Positions 10,382-21,985 of a stretch of 64,000 nt of DNA are shown piece after piece (position 1 is the first letter of the stretch; every line of letters starts with the position of its first letter). The stretch comes from Drosophila pseudoobscura (lineage: Eukaryota; Arthropoda; Insecta; Diptera; Drosophilidae). Below the pieces are notes generated by a model. It ran no database searches. It worked only from the letters and a program-made list of their open reading frames with translations, and was not told where the DNA came from. The stretch covers positions 39,633,869 through 39,697,868 of the forward strand of contig NC_046683.1 in the NCBI RefSeq assembly GCF_009870125.1. The letters run 5' to 3'. The position numbers and the translations under genes were made by a program.

Positions 10382-10953
10382 TCAATTGATGAACAATTGC
10401 AACTTTTCTGTGGCAAGGTACGTCGGCTCCAGGGTATTAACAAGCATATTCAAATCACCCCACTCAGCTGCACTTAATTTCATGTATCTTTTGAGGAGCC
10501 TTTCGCAAGAGTCTTCAAATGGTTGCTCAACATAGTGTACGTTGGGTTCCAACGAACCTATTGAGTCCTGTACAGCCGACAGAACTTTTGCGGCGGTCAC
10601 TAGGTCATTACAGGCATTCTTCTCATCTTTACCCTTTACCACCGAAAAATTCTTTTTCTTTTCAGGCACTATGAATACTATATGAATACTCGTAGAAGCC
10701 CACAGGAACCGCAGGCGTCGGTCACCAACCGAACAGAGGCCACATGGTATGGCCCAGGGTATGGAGCAAGTCTCCCTGTTTCCAACACTTCCTCTAAGTG
10801 ACACTTCACAACTTGGCTAAGGGATGCAAGCAAATTCCATCTTGAATCCGCATTCTTCTGTAGATGCTCCGACTTGAATAGGGGATAGGATTCAAGGCCA
10901 GACTGGAAATTGCGGCACAGAACATTTCGAAGGAGATAAATCAAGTCTCTCAA
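10382..10953 (-). pseudogene. Gene X fragment, unit U2
   Basis: Same fragment as in U1, with the 11-bp duplication in its clearest form (tatgaatacta followed by tatgaatact, 10670-10690). The second frame ends LEPTYLATEKLQLFIN-stop. The phenylalanine of U1 (LEPTF) is tyrosine here and in all later units. Confidence 0.65.
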
Positions 10954-11329
10954 TTGTTCCCACTAAAAACTCCACTAACATTATCCTACTTGGATATATG
11001 TACATATGTATATTCAATATTCGCATTGGGCTATATCTAAACTCCAATTCTATGACAATTTGGTTGCCTCGTTTTTCTTAATTTCTCTAACTTAGTTTCG
11101 ACAAAATATCGAGCTATTCTAGCTTTCCCATTTGGGAATTAGTAAGTATGAATAGTAGCAAAATGTATATGCTATAAGGCCATATCCATTGCTATGATTA
11201 GATGTACTCGTACATTTGTAGGTGTTTAGATTCCGATGTAGATGTGGTAGCTGCGACTGCGATGGAAATCAAATTGAAATGCATATCAATTGCTGTCAAA
11301 AGAAATTAAATAAAATACATAACAAAAAA

Positions 11330-11357
11330 AAAGAACACAACGTTCCCCCTCGTTAGT
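11330..11357. other. DINE-1 deletion scar, unit U2
   Basis: The sequence aaagaacacaacgttccccc joins the poly(A) left flank directly to the last bases of DINE-1. About 440 bp are missing compared with U1. The breakpoints share two or three bases (ac/aca), suggesting a microhomology deletion. Identical scars are at about 14525-14552 and 17720-17747. Confidence 0.85.
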
Positions 11358-12008
11358 GTGTACTCTTGTGTTCACATAAGGGACAACTCTTAGCCATCTT
11401 TCATGATATTTGGTGTGGTTCCAGAATTGTAGTGTATTAAATATAATCAAATAAATAAATGGCTTTTTTTGTGTTCTGGCTCATTCTGCTTTGGTGGGAT
11501 GGCCAATGGCTGCTGGCAGGCGATCGGCTGTCATTGCGTTGCACATCAATTTAATTTCTGTTAAAGAGATTTGATAAAATATAAAAAAGAAAACAAGATA
11601 ATTATTTTGCGTTTACATTTGTGTTCAGATTAGGCAAAACTCATAATCATTCTCTACACCCAATAGAATAAATGAGTGGATTTTTAGTGTTGTGGTTTTC
11701 TTGCTGGCTTTTGATATCCAGATGCAGGTGCTGGGGCTTTGCTGCGATGGCGATGCACTTCAAATGTCAAGTCGTTATTTCTGTAAAAAGAAATTATGTA
11801 GATAATAAAAAAACAATACACTTATTTGGCGTTTACATTTGTGTTTAAATTGGGCCCATCTCTTAGTCAGCATTAGTGTCCTTGGGTTACTGTGGCGTTG
11901 AATATTAAACATAGTCCAACAAACAATTGGATTATTATGCTCTGGCTGGGGGCTTTGGCTCTGGCTGGGATGGCTAATGGCTGATGGCTGATGGCTGACC
12001 GCTTAAGC

Positions 12009-12680
12009 TCAGAAGCCACGGTTCTCGTTGAGCTCCTTATGTGGTGTCAGATCCTTGGTGATCGAAAAGGGGGCTCCATCACGAAACATCTTGCAAATGA
12101 GACTGCCCAGATTCTTGGCATCATCGATGCCGGAGTGAGCACGTCCCTGGAAGGTCAGCCTCACATGTTCCAGGGCATTGTTGAAGCTGAAGGGACGATA
12201 CTTGTACCACTTCTGGTAGATGGATTTCGCGTCTATCCACTGATTGAAGCAGGTTGGTTTACGTATATTCTTGCGTGCGCACTCCTTGGCCAGACAGATT
12301 CCAAAGTCCCAGTTCGTCCAGGTGACGAAGAAACAGTTTCCCTGTGGATTGGTCATACTCATCTTTGGTAGCACCAGGTTGCGGGCGCTCAATTCCTTCT
12401 TCAGCCATTCGATAAAGGAATTGAGTGCCGTCTGCAGTGGCACTCCCGCCTCCACAGTCTTCTGCTGAATGCCCGTCAGACTGGTACAGTATTCGCTCAG
12501 TTGCGGCTTTTCCACGGGCATCACGTACTTGTGAAACTCCGCCTCGACCATTCCCGTTTTCAGATTGACCAAAATGGCTGGGAACTCAATTATCTCCGAC
12601 AATCTAAATTGTTGAGCCGGTTGATTTTCCCAGCAGGTGGCCTCGAAGTCCACGGATATGGCATAAGTAAAAGGATGCAT
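12009..12680 (-). CDS. Snp: ERI1/Snipper-type exonuclease, copy 2
   Basis: Full-length 223 codons, all five catalytic residues kept. It is the only copy with serine at residue 153 (DAKSIY instead of DAKAIY), between ExoII and ExoIII; E18 and K209 as in copy 1. The leader and DRE-like box are intact. Confidence 0.88.
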   Translation of the reverse strand: MHPFTYAISVDFEATCWENQPAQQFRLSEIIEFPAILVNLKTGMVEAEFHKYVMPVEKPQLSEYCTSLTGIQQKTVEAGVPLQTALNSFIEWLKKELSARNLVLPKMSMTNPQGNCFFVTWTNWDFGICLAKECARKNIRKPTCFNQWIDAKSIYQKWYKYRPFSFNNALEHVRLTFQGRAHSGIDDAKNLGSLICKMFRDGAPFSITKDLTPHKELNENRGF

Positions 12681-13145
12681 TGTCAACTTCTTGGATTTGC
12701 GTGAATTCTGTTTCTTTAACTGGATCTAGACGAGCTCCTTTCAGGAATATTCTCTGATGTATTAGCACAGTTGCTTTGTACACTTTTATGAAGGCCGACT
12801 TTGTTTGTGGAATTCCAATTGAATTCTTTTTCTTTGTAATGTAATATGCTGTCGCTTTTTTGCCAGTGCTTGCAGTTTTTGCTGAGTAACGATAACTTTT
12901 GACCTATCATTGGAATTTGTGGATTTATTCGATATCTATCGATTTTTAATAAAATGCGACTTTGTAGTACAATTGTCAGTCGGTAAATAAAGCGCAGTGA
13001 AAAGAAAAGTTTAGTGCCTTTTACGAAAAGGAACATTGTGAGGCGCAGCTACGGCCGCGATTTTAAATTTATACCCTAGCAATTAGTGCGAGTGAAAAAC
13101 ACATAGTATAGTGAGTGTGAGTGAGACGGCATATGTTGATGTTGA

Positions 13146-13384
13146 TTAACCCTTAACAGGCCCGTGGGGTTTACAATTTTAAAATAGAATGATTTTACTG
13201 ATACAGTAATATTTAAATTTTGTGCAGCCATTAATTATTTTGCTTCAAAATTTTTACTAATATTAAAATGTTCTTTTACATAATATATAAATATTACTTA
13301 TAATTCTTTGTGTTTTTTTTTATGCTATTTATATAATTTGATATGCAATATGTAATTTTTTTGAGGTTGGAACATAAGGGTTAA
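13146..13384. mobile_element. TTAA-flanked MITE, unit U2
   Basis: Same length and ends as the U1 copy. Confidence 0.6.
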
Positions 13385-13576
13385 CAACAATCAAAAAATC
13401 AACGGAATCAATCGTCGATCTGGCCGCAGTGATAGGGCGTGTATGAGGGCTATGCTTATGCTTATGGTTAAGTATGCGTCGCTTACATATATAATGATAA
13501 ATACTAAAAGGATGATATAAATGAAATAGCTGCAAATGCATTAGACTTATTGACCTCCAGCCATAGCTTATAGAAG

Positions 13577-14148
13577 TCAATTGATGAACAATTGCAACTT
13601 TTCTGTGGCAAGGTACGTCGGCTCCAGGGTATTAACAAGCATATTCAAATCACCCCACTCAGCTGCACTTAATTTCATGTATCTTTTGAGGAGCCTTTCG
13701 CAAGAGTCTTCAAATGGTTGCTCAACATAGTGTACGTTGGGTTCCAACGAACCTATTGAGTCCTGTACAGCCGACAGAACTTTTGCGGCGGTCACTAGGT
13801 CATTACAGGCATTCTTCTCATCTTTACCCTTTACCACCGAAAAATTCTTTTTCTTTTCAGGCACTATGAATACTATATGAATACTCGTAGAAGCCCACAG
13901 GAACCGCAGGCGTCGGTCACCAACCGAACAGAGGCCACATGGTATGGCCCAGGGTATGGAGCAAGTCTCCCTGTTTCCAACACTTCCTCTAAGTGACACT
14001 TCACAACTTGGCTAAGGGATGCAAGCAAATTCCATCTTGAATCCGCATTCTTCTGTAGATGCTCCGACTTGAATAGGGGATAGGATTCAAGGCCAGACTG
14101 GAAATTGCGGCACAGAACATTTCGAAGGAGATAAATCAAGTCTCTCAA
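13577..14148 (-). pseudogene. Gene X fragment, unit U3
   Basis: Essentially the U2 version, including the 11-bp duplication and frame break. Confidence 0.65.
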
Positions 14149-15203
14149 TTGTTCCCACTAAAAACTCCACTAACATTATCCTACTTGGATATATGTACAT
14201 ATGTATATTCAATATTCGCATTGGGCTATATCTAAACTCCAATTCTATGACAATTTGGTTGCCTCGTTTTTCTTAATTTCTCTAACTTAGTTTCGACAAA
14301 ATATCGAGCTATTCTAGCTTTCCCATTTGGGAATTAGTAAGTATGAATAGTAGCAAAATGTATATGCTATAAGGCCATATCCATTGCTATGATTAGATGT
14401 ACTCGTACATTTGTAGGTGTTTAGATTCCGATGTAGATGTGGTAGCTGCGACTGCGATGGAAATCAAATTGAAATGCATATCAATTGCTGTCAAAAGAAA
14501 TTAAATAAAATACATAACAAAAAAAAAGAACACAACGTTCCCCCTCGTTAGTGTGTACTCTTGTGTTCACATAAGGGACAACTCTTAGCCATCTTTCATG
14601 ATATTTGGTGTGGTTCCAGAATTGTAGTGTATTAAATATAATCAAATAAATAAATGGCTTTTTTTGTGTTCTGGCTCATTCTGCTTTGGTGGGATGGCCA
14701 ATGGCTGCTGGCAGGCGATCGGCTGTCATTGCGTTGCACATCAATTTAATTTCTGTTAAAGAGATTTGATAAAATATAAAAAAGAAAACAAGATAATTAT
14801 TTTGCGTTTACATTTGTGTTCAGATAATGCAAAACTCATAATCATTCTCTACACCCAATAGAATAAATGAGTGGATTTTTAGTGTTGTGGTTTTCTTGCT
14901 GGCTTTTGATATCCAGATGCAGGTGCTGGGGCTTTGCTGCGATGGCGATGCACTTCAAATGTCATGTCGTTATTTCTGTCAAAAGAAATTATGTAGATAA
15001 TAAAAAAACAATAAACTTATTTGGCGTTTACATTTGTGTTTAAATTGGGCCCATCTCTTAGTCAGCATTAGTGTCCTTGGGTTACTGTGGCGTTGAATAT
15101 TAAACATAGTCCAACAAACAATTGGATTATTATGCTCTGGCTGGGGGCTTTGGCTCTGGCTGGGATGGCTAATGGCTGATGGCTGATGGCTGACCGCTTA
15201 AGC

Positions 15204-15875
15204 TCAGAAGCCACGGTTCTCGTTGAGCTCCTTATGTGGTGTCAGATCCTTGGTGATCGAAAAGGGGGCTCCATCACGAAACATCTTGCAAATGAGACTG
15301 CCCAGATTCTTGGCATCATCGATGCCGGAGTGAGCACGTCCCTGGAAGGTCAGCCTCACATGTTCCAGGGCATTGTTGAAGCTGAAGGGACGATACTTGT
15401 ACCACTTCTGGTAGATGGCTTTCGCGTCTATCCACTGATTGAAGCAGGTTGGCTTACGTATATTCTTGCGTGCGCACTCCTTGGCCAGACAGATTCCAAA
15501 GTCCCAGTTCGTCCAGGTGACGAAGAAACAGTTTCCCTGTGGATTGGTCATACTCATCTTTGGTAGCACCAGGTTGCGGGCGCTCAATTCCTTCTTCAGC
15601 CATTCGATAAAGGAATTGAGTGCCGTCTGCAGTGGCACTCCCGCCTCCACAGTCTTCTGCTGAATGCCCGTCAGACTGGTACAGTATTCGCTCAGTTGCG
15701 GCTTCTCCACGGGCATCACGTACTTGTGAAACTCCGCCTCGACCATTCCCGTTTTCAGATTGACCAAAATGGCTGGGAACTCAATTATCTCCGACAATCT
15801 AAATTGTTGAGCCGGTTGATTAACCCAGCAGGTGGCCTCGAAGTCCACGGATATGGCATAAGTAAAAGGATGCAT
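15204..15875 (-). CDS. Snp: ERI1/Snipper-type exonuclease, copy 3
   Basis: Full length, catalytic residues intact. This copy has valine at residue 18 (CWVNQP, just after ExoI), like U7-U11, but lysine at 209, like U1-U6. It is therefore a mosaic of the two subfamilies and the best sign of gene conversion or unequal exchange within the array. The change at 16018-16021 (aattattt) also matches the right-hand subfamily. Confidence 0.88.
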   Translation of the reverse strand: MHPFTYAISVDFEATCWVNQPAQQFRLSEIIEFPAILVNLKTGMVEAEFHKYVMPVEKPQLSEYCTSLTGIQQKTVEAGVPLQTALNSFIEWLKKELSARNLVLPKMSMTNPQGNCFFVTWTNWDFGICLAKECARKNIRKPTCFNQWIDAKAIYQKWYKYRPFSFNNALEHVRLTFQGRAHSGIDDAKNLGSLICKMFRDGAPFSITKDLTPHKELNENRGF

Positions 15876-16340
15876 TGTCAACTTCTTGGATTTGCGTGAA
15901 TTCTGTTTCTTTAACTGGATCTAGACGAGCTCCTTTCAGGAATATTCTCTGATGTATTAGCACAGTTGCTTTGTACACTTTTATGAAGGCCGACTTTGTT
16001 TGTGCAATTCCAATTGAATTATTTTTCTTTGTAATGTAATATGCTGTCGCTTTTTTGCCAGTGCTTGCAGTTTTTGCTGAGTAACGATAACTTTTGACCT
16101 ATCAATGGAATTTGTGGATTTATTCGATATCTATCGATTTTTAATAAAATGCGACTTTGTAGTACAATTGTCAGTCGGTAAATAAAGCGCAGTGAAAAGA
16201 AAAGTTTAGTGCCTTTTACGAAAAGGAACATTGTGAGGCGCAGCTACGGCCGCGATTTTAAATTTATACCCTAGCAATTAGTGCGAGTGAAAAACACATA
16301 GTATAGTGAGTGTGAGTGAGACGGCATATGTTGATGTTGA

Positions 16341-16579
16341 TTAACCCTTAACAGGCCCGTGGGGTTTACAATTTTAAAATAGAATGATTTTACTGATACA
16401 GTAATATTTAAATTTTGTGCAGCCATTAATTATTTTGCTTCAAAATTTTTACTAATATTAAAATGTTCTTTTACATAATATATAAATATTGCTTATAATT
16501 CTTTGTGTTTTTTTTTATGCTATTTATATAATTTGATATGCAATATGTAATTTTTTTGAGGTTGGAACATAAGGGTTAA
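16341..16579. mobile_element. TTAA-flanked MITE, unit U3
   Basis: Same length and ends as the U1 copy. Confidence 0.6.
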
Positions 16580-16771
16580 CAACAATCAAAAAATCAACGG
16601 AATCAATCGTCGATCTGGCCGCAGTGATAGGGCGTGTATGAGGGCTATGCTTATGCTTATGGTTAAGTATGCGTCGCTTACATATATAATGATAAATACT
16701 AAAGGGATGATATAAATGAAATAGCTGCAAATGCATTAGACTTATTGACCTCCAGCCATAGCTTATAGAAG

Positions 16772-17343
16772 TCAATTGATGAACAATTGCAACTTTTCTG
16801 TGGCAAGGTACGTCGGCTCCAGGGTATTAACAAGCCTATTCAAATCACCCCACTCAGCTGCACTTAATTTCATGTATCTTTTGAGGAGCCTTTCGCAAGA
16901 GTCTTCAAATGGTTGCTCAACATAGTGTACGTTGGGTTCCAACGAACCTATTGAGTCCTGTACAGCCGACAGAACTTTTGCGGCGGTCACTAGGTCATTA
17001 CAGGCATTCTTCTCATCTTTACCCTTTACCACCGAAAAATTCTTTTTCTTTTCAGGCACTATGAATACTATATGAATACTCGTAGAAGCCCACAGGAACC
17101 GCAGGCGTCGGTCACCAACCGAACAGAGGCCACATGGTATGGCCCAGGGTATGGAGCAAGTCTCCCTGTTTCCAACACTTCCTCTAAGTGACACTTCACA
17201 ACTTGGCTAAGGGATGCAAGCAAATTCCATCTTGAATCCGCATTCTTCTGTAGATGCTCCGACTTGAATAGGGGATAGGATTCAAGGCCAGACTGGAAAT
17301 TGCGGCACAGAACATTTCGAAGGAGATAAATCAAGTCTCTCAA
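16772..17343 (-). pseudogene. Gene X fragment, unit U4
   Basis: Same broken fragment; it reads GDLNRLVNTLEP where U1-U3 have GDLNMLVN. The arginine form is shared with U8-U11, another sign of exchange along the array. Confidence 0.65.
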
Positions 17344-18398
17344 TTGCTCCCACTAAAAACTCCACTAACATTATCCTACTTGGATATATGTACATATGTA
17401 TATTCAATATTCGCATTGGGCTATATCTAAACTCCAATTCTATGACAATTTGGTTGCCTCGTTTTTCTTAATTTCTCTAACTTAGTTTCGACAAAATATC
17501 GAGCTATTCTAGCTTTCCCATTTGGGAATTAGTAAGTATGAATAGTAGCAAAATGTATATGCTATAAGGCCATATCCATTGCTATGATTAGATGTACTCG
17601 TACATTTGTAGGTGTTTAGATTCCGATGTAGATGTGGTAGCTGCGACTGCGATGGAAATCAAATTGAAATGCATATCAATTGCTGTCAAAAGAAATTAAA
17701 TAAAATACATAACAAAAAAAAAGAACACAACGTTCCCCCTCGTTAGTGTGTACTCTTGTGTTCACATAAGGGACAACTCTTAGCCATCTTTCATGATATT
17801 TGGTGTGGTTCCAGAATTGTAGTGTATTAAATATAATCAAATAAATAAATGGCTTTTTTTGTGTTCTGGCTCATTCTGCTTTGGTGGGATGGCCAATGGC
17901 TGCTGGCAGGCGATCGGCTGTCATTGCGTTGCACATCAATTTAATTTCTGTTAAAGAGATTTGATAAAATATAAAAAAGAAAACAAGATAATTATTTTGC
18001 GTTTACATTTGTGTTCAGATAATGCAAAACTCATAATCATTCTCTACACCCAATAGAATAAATGAGTGGATTTTTAGTGTTGTGGTTTTCTTGCTGGCTT
18101 TTGATATCCAGATGCAGGTGCTGGGGCTTTGCTGCGATGGCGATGCACTTCAAATGTCAAGTCGTTATTTCTGTCAAAAGAAATTATGTAGATAATAAAA
18201 AAACAATAAACTTATTTGGCGTTTACATTTGTGTTTAAATTGGGCCCATCTCTTAGTCAGCATTAGTGTCCTTGGGTTACTGTGGCGTTGAATATTAAAC
18301 ATAGTCCAACAAACAATTGGATTATTATGCTCTGGCTGGGGGCTTTGGCTCTGGCTGGGATGGCTAATGGCTGATGGCTGATGGCTGACCGCTTAAGC

Positions 18399-19070
18399 TC
18401 AGAAGCCACGGTTCTCGTTGAGCTCCTTATGTGGTGTCAGATCCTTGGTGATCGAAAAGGGGGCTCCATCACGAAACATCTTGCAAATGAGACTGCCCAG
18501 ATTCTTGGCATCATCGATGCCGGAGTGAGCACGTCCCTGGAAGGTCAGCCTCACATGTTCCAGGGCATTGTTGAAGCTGAAGGGACGATACTTGTACCAC
18601 TTCTGGTAGATGGCTTTCGCGTCTATCCACTGATTGAAGCAGGTTGGCTTACGTATATTCTTGCGTGCGCACTCCTTGGCCAGACAGATTCCAAAGTCCC
18701 AGTTCGTCCAGGTGACGAAGAAACAGTTTCCCTGTGGATTGGTCATACTCATCTTTGGTAGCACCAGGTTGCGGGCGCTCAATTCCTTCTTCAGCCATTC
18801 GATAAAGGAATTGAGTGCCGTCTGCAGTGGCACTCCCGCCTCCACAGTCTTCTGCTGAATGCCCGTCAGACTGGTACAGTATTCGCTCAGTTGCGGCTTC
18901 TCCACGGGCATCACGTACTTGTGAAACTCCGCCTCGACCATTCCCGTTTTCAGATTGACCAAAATGGCTGGGAACTCAATTATCTCCGACAATCTAAATT
19001 GTTGAGCCGGTTGATTTTCCCAGCAGGTGGCCTCGAAGTCCACGGATATGGCATAAGTAAAAGGATGCAT
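18399..19070 (-). CDS. Snp: ERI1/Snipper-type exonuclease, copy 4
   Basis: Full length, catalytic residues intact, with E18, A153 and K209 (same protein type as copy 1). It is the last copy of the left array part. Confidence 0.88.
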   Translation of the reverse strand: MHPFTYAISVDFEATCWENQPAQQFRLSEIIEFPAILVNLKTGMVEAEFHKYVMPVEKPQLSEYCTSLTGIQQKTVEAGVPLQTALNSFIEWLKKELSARNLVLPKMSMTNPQGNCFFVTWTNWDFGICLAKECARKNIRKPTCFNQWIDAKAIYQKWYKYRPFSFNNALEHVRLTFQGRAHSGIDDAKNLGSLICKMFRDGAPFSITKDLTPHKELNENRGF

Positions 19071-19535
19071 TGTCAACTTCTTGGATTTGCGTGAATTCTG
19101 TTTCTTTAACTGGATCTAGACGAGCTCCTTTCAGGAATATTCTCTGATGTATTAGCACAGTTGCTTTGTACACTTTTATGAAGGCCGACTTTGTTTGTGG
19201 AATTCCAATTGAATTCTTTTTCTTTGTAATGTAATATGCTGTCGCTTTTTTGCCAGTGCTTGCAGTTTTTGCTGAGTAACGATAACTTTTGACCTATCAA
19301 TGGAATTTGTGGATTTATTCGATATCTATCGATTTTTAATAAAATGCGACTTTGTAGTACAATTGTCAGTCGGTAAATAAAGCGCAGTGAAAAGAAAAGT
19401 TTAGTGCCTTTTACGAAAAGGAACATTGTGAGGCGCAGCTACGGCCGCGATTTTAAATTTATACCCTAGCAATTAGTGCGAGTGAAAAACACATAGTATA
19501 GTGAGTGTGAGTGAGACGGCATATGTTGATGTTGA

Positions 19536-19770
19536 TTAACCCTTAACAGGCCCGTGGGGCTTACAATTTTAAAATAGAATGATTTTACTGATACATATTT
19601 AAATTTTGTGCAGCCATTAATTATTTTGCTTCAAAATTTTTACTAATATTAAAATGTTCTTTTACATAATATATAAATATTGCTTATAATTCTTTGTGTT
19701 TTTTTTTATGCTATTTATATAATTTGATATGCAATATGTAATTTTTTTGAGGTTGGAACATAAGGGTTAA
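19536..19770. mobile_element. TTAA-flanked MITE, unit U4
   Basis: Four bases shorter than the other copies (cagtaatattt is reduced near 19595). Its right flank is caacacatcaaa, as in U11, instead of the caacaatcaaaaaatc found between units, so U4 ends at an array boundary. Confidence 0.6.
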
Positions 19771-20164
19771 CAACACATCAAAAAATTCGTCCATGAATAG
19801 TGTTGTGTTGCTCATGAGTAATGTTTACCCAACACTATCCGCATCAACAATCAAGCATGCACTGACGATAAGGGACAACACGAACGAGCTTCGGCTCTTG
19901 ACGAGATCGCCGTGTATAATTTCATCATGCCCTACAGTAAGTCAGTGCATACTGCACGATGAAGAGTGTGTGTGAGAGTGAGATAGATAGTGAGAGAGGG
20001 AGAGAGGGGGAGGGAGATAATGAAAATGAGTAAGCGCGTGAACGGCGTTGCGTAGCCATTGAAAATTAATATTTTCATTCCGGCGTAATAATAATCATTA
20101 TCCGATCTGATTCAGATTTCCAGATTATTCTGGCTAGTTAGTTTTCTCGTATCTTCTGTTTATG
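19771..20164. repeat. Block A start: array-boundary segment with DINE-1-like core
   Basis: From ttcgtccatgaatag (about 19787) this matches 31637-32010 and 56946-57250. Positions 19975-20020 form a GA-rich tract (gagagagggagagaggggga). Positions 20025-20160 resemble a diverged DINE-1 core (gcgttgcgtagccattgaaa, then tctgattcagatt and gttttctcgtatc). No reading frame is convincing. Confidence 0.6.
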
Positions 20165-21185
20165 CTGCAAACCTCAATTGTAACGAACCTAAACGGGTCT
20201 ACAACACCGACCCCAACGCGAATTCCGACTAAGAACATTTAACAACATTTAAGACACCACATCCCCCACTTTTTCACTCGCCGCCAAGAGAATACCCTAT
20301 AAAGTGACGACTAATAATACCCGGTCACGCGGATCCTCCACTCCGGTCCGAGCAACCGATCAGGTGCAGTCTTCCAGGTTCATCAACCGCGAAGACGATG
20401 ACACACCAAGGAAGACCACGACGAGCACCAACGGACCCTAAGTCGAAGAGGAATAAACCAGGTCAACCCACAATCGCCAAATCGGCGAAATGCGAGCCCG
20501 GCTCCGAGTCTAGACGATACCCCGCAGCGTAATTCGGACTCACCAAAAACATAATAAGAAACGAAGAAAGGAATAAAAGCCAAACCAAGTATTTAAATAA
20601 TATGAACAGCGTAGGTCATTACAAAGGGTCGAGGCTCTGGCACTATTCCACTATACGTCCCTAAGCACCGTTCGACGCACACCACAAGTGACTCTCGACC
20701 AGGCCCCGCTTCAATCTCTCTGCCACAGGCCAACCACAACGCCTCCGTTAAGGTTCCATCCAGCTATAAAATTCTTGTGGATTGACCTTGGACTTAACTG
20801 AGCTTACCTCACCGAAAATAGGTCCATCACACAATTATATTTCAAACGACGAGATTCTAAAAGAACTATAAGCCCAAAGAGCAGTCGACATTTTTTAAAT
20901 ACACTCGCCAAGTCGATGGCACAGCTACACCCACTGGAGAAATCCAGCTTATTTTGTACCTCTATAACTTACCAGGAATAATTCAAATTACATGGCACAC
21001 CGCTTGTGTCAACATTACCCTATGAGATGCAAAAATTTAAAAAATATTGGTCATACTGCAAAATACTGTAAAGGTAAAACAATATGCGACTCGAGTGGCC
21101 TTCCTCCCCATGACACAACCCCTTGCTCACGCATACAGTGCGCTACTAGTGCTACCAGTAGTAAAGACTGCCCAAAATATATTTT
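20165..21185 (+). mobile_element. I-type LINE ORF1 fragment, block A
   Basis: The plus strand at 21010-21185 reads CKNLKNIGHTAKYCKGKTIC, then GLPPHDTTPCSRIQC and SSKDCPKYI. This is the spacing of the CCHC zinc knuckles of ORF1 in I-factor-type LINEs, with one knuckle cysteine changed. Upstream sequence (20165-21000) is GC-richer and broken, compatible with the rest of ORF1 and the 5' region. It is cut at 21185 by the 3' end of an LOA-like LINE. Copies: 32010-33048 and, shortened, 57250-57646. Confidence 0.7.
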
Positions 21186-21870
21186 AGGTTAGGTTAAGGC
21201 GGTAGCCGGGGAGGGGGGATAAAAACAGCTCGTTACAGTAGGTCCAGCACGGTATCCAGGGCTTCCCCTGGAGTAGTGCGTAGCCCGCCAGTTATGCATA
21301 GCTCTGCCATGCGTTGAACTCTACTGAGTCTGTTGAGACAAGTTCTTTTGTCTAGGGCTGGCCACCATACTACCACTCTATAGAGCATAATTGGTCGTGT
21401 GATGGCGGTGTATAGCTTCCGAACTATATACGGGGCCATTCCCCATTTTAGTCCGATTGCTTTCCTGCATGTATAGAGGTCCACTGTCCACTGTGCACTG
21501 TGCATTCTTTACTCTATCCTCTATCCGTTTTAGACGGGTTGACATTTGACGGCATGCATTTGTCTGCCCATCTCGAAATCGTCGTGCGATTACTTTCTAT
21601 GCACCCACAGTTCGTTCACTGCCACGTTCCATAAGAGGGGCGAGAGGACTCCGCCCTGTGGTCTTCACCCTTCCGAAAGGCATGCCGGGATGCACCCGTG
21701 GGAGAATACTCCCTCGTTAATTATTTTGAGCCAATTAATGGTTTTTGGTCCCACGTGAATCAGTTGGGCAGGGATAATGCCATCTGTCCCCGTAGACATG
21801 TGTGGTTTAAAACTTTTGATCGACCCGAAAATGTTCTCCTGGCTTATCAGGTTCAGGATGGCATTTGAGC
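21186..21870 (-). mobile_element. LOA-like LINE, internally deleted, block A
   Basis: The 3' end is at about 21186 with the same ggttaggtt terminus as the intact LINE. On the minus strand 21233-21505 encodes LYTCRKAIGLKWGMAPYIV and VVWWPALDKRTCL, matching the region just after the RT of the full-length element. Then 21510-21870 matches positions 1-365. RNase H, the RT core and everything 5' of it are missing. It is joined to a DINE-1 end at 21870. Confidence 0.75.
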
Positions 21871-21985
21871 CGTGTCGTGTCGTTTAATATTAGCGGCCTC
21901 TGCCGGAGGAGAGCCATACTGACTAAGTATCGGGTATAAATGTAGAGTTGCGGTGTCCGCAGAAACTCACAACGTTCCCCCTCGT
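21871..21985 (+). mobile_element. DINE-1 3' end, block A
   Basis: Carries gccatactgactaagtatcg, the terminal hairpin (gagttgcgg-tgt-ccgcagaaactc) and ccccctcgtt. Its left part is missing, so it marks a recombination or deletion joint between right-flank-like and left-flank-like sequence. Confidence 0.8.

Larger units (their letters stand above)
6581..19771. repeat. Left part of exonuclease tandem array, units U1-U4
   Basis: Four head-to-tail units begin at 6581, 10205, 13400 and 16595, each counted from the motif caacggaatcaatcg just after the MITE of the preceding unit. U2 and U3 are exactly 3195 bp. U1 is about 3.62 kb because it keeps a DINE-1 copy at 7706-8168 that is a scar in U2-U4. 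Gene order on the plus map is broken gene X, spacer, DINE-1 or scar, minor repeats, exonuclease, leader, MITE. All genes point to the minus strand. By eye, single-base differences between units are sparse. The array begins abruptly inside an R1-type LINE fragment at about 6580. Confidence 0.93.

Noticed and set aside
10134-10385. An 83-codon minus-strand open frame (MTSISYGWRSIS...) repeated in most units
   Set aside because: It lies in AT-rich sequence between MITE and gene X, has no domain, and overlaps the gene X stop; probably chance.
20383-20583. A 66-codon minus-strand frame in block A, repeated in block B
   Set aside because: It is antisense to the I-type LINE fragment and has no family resemblance.
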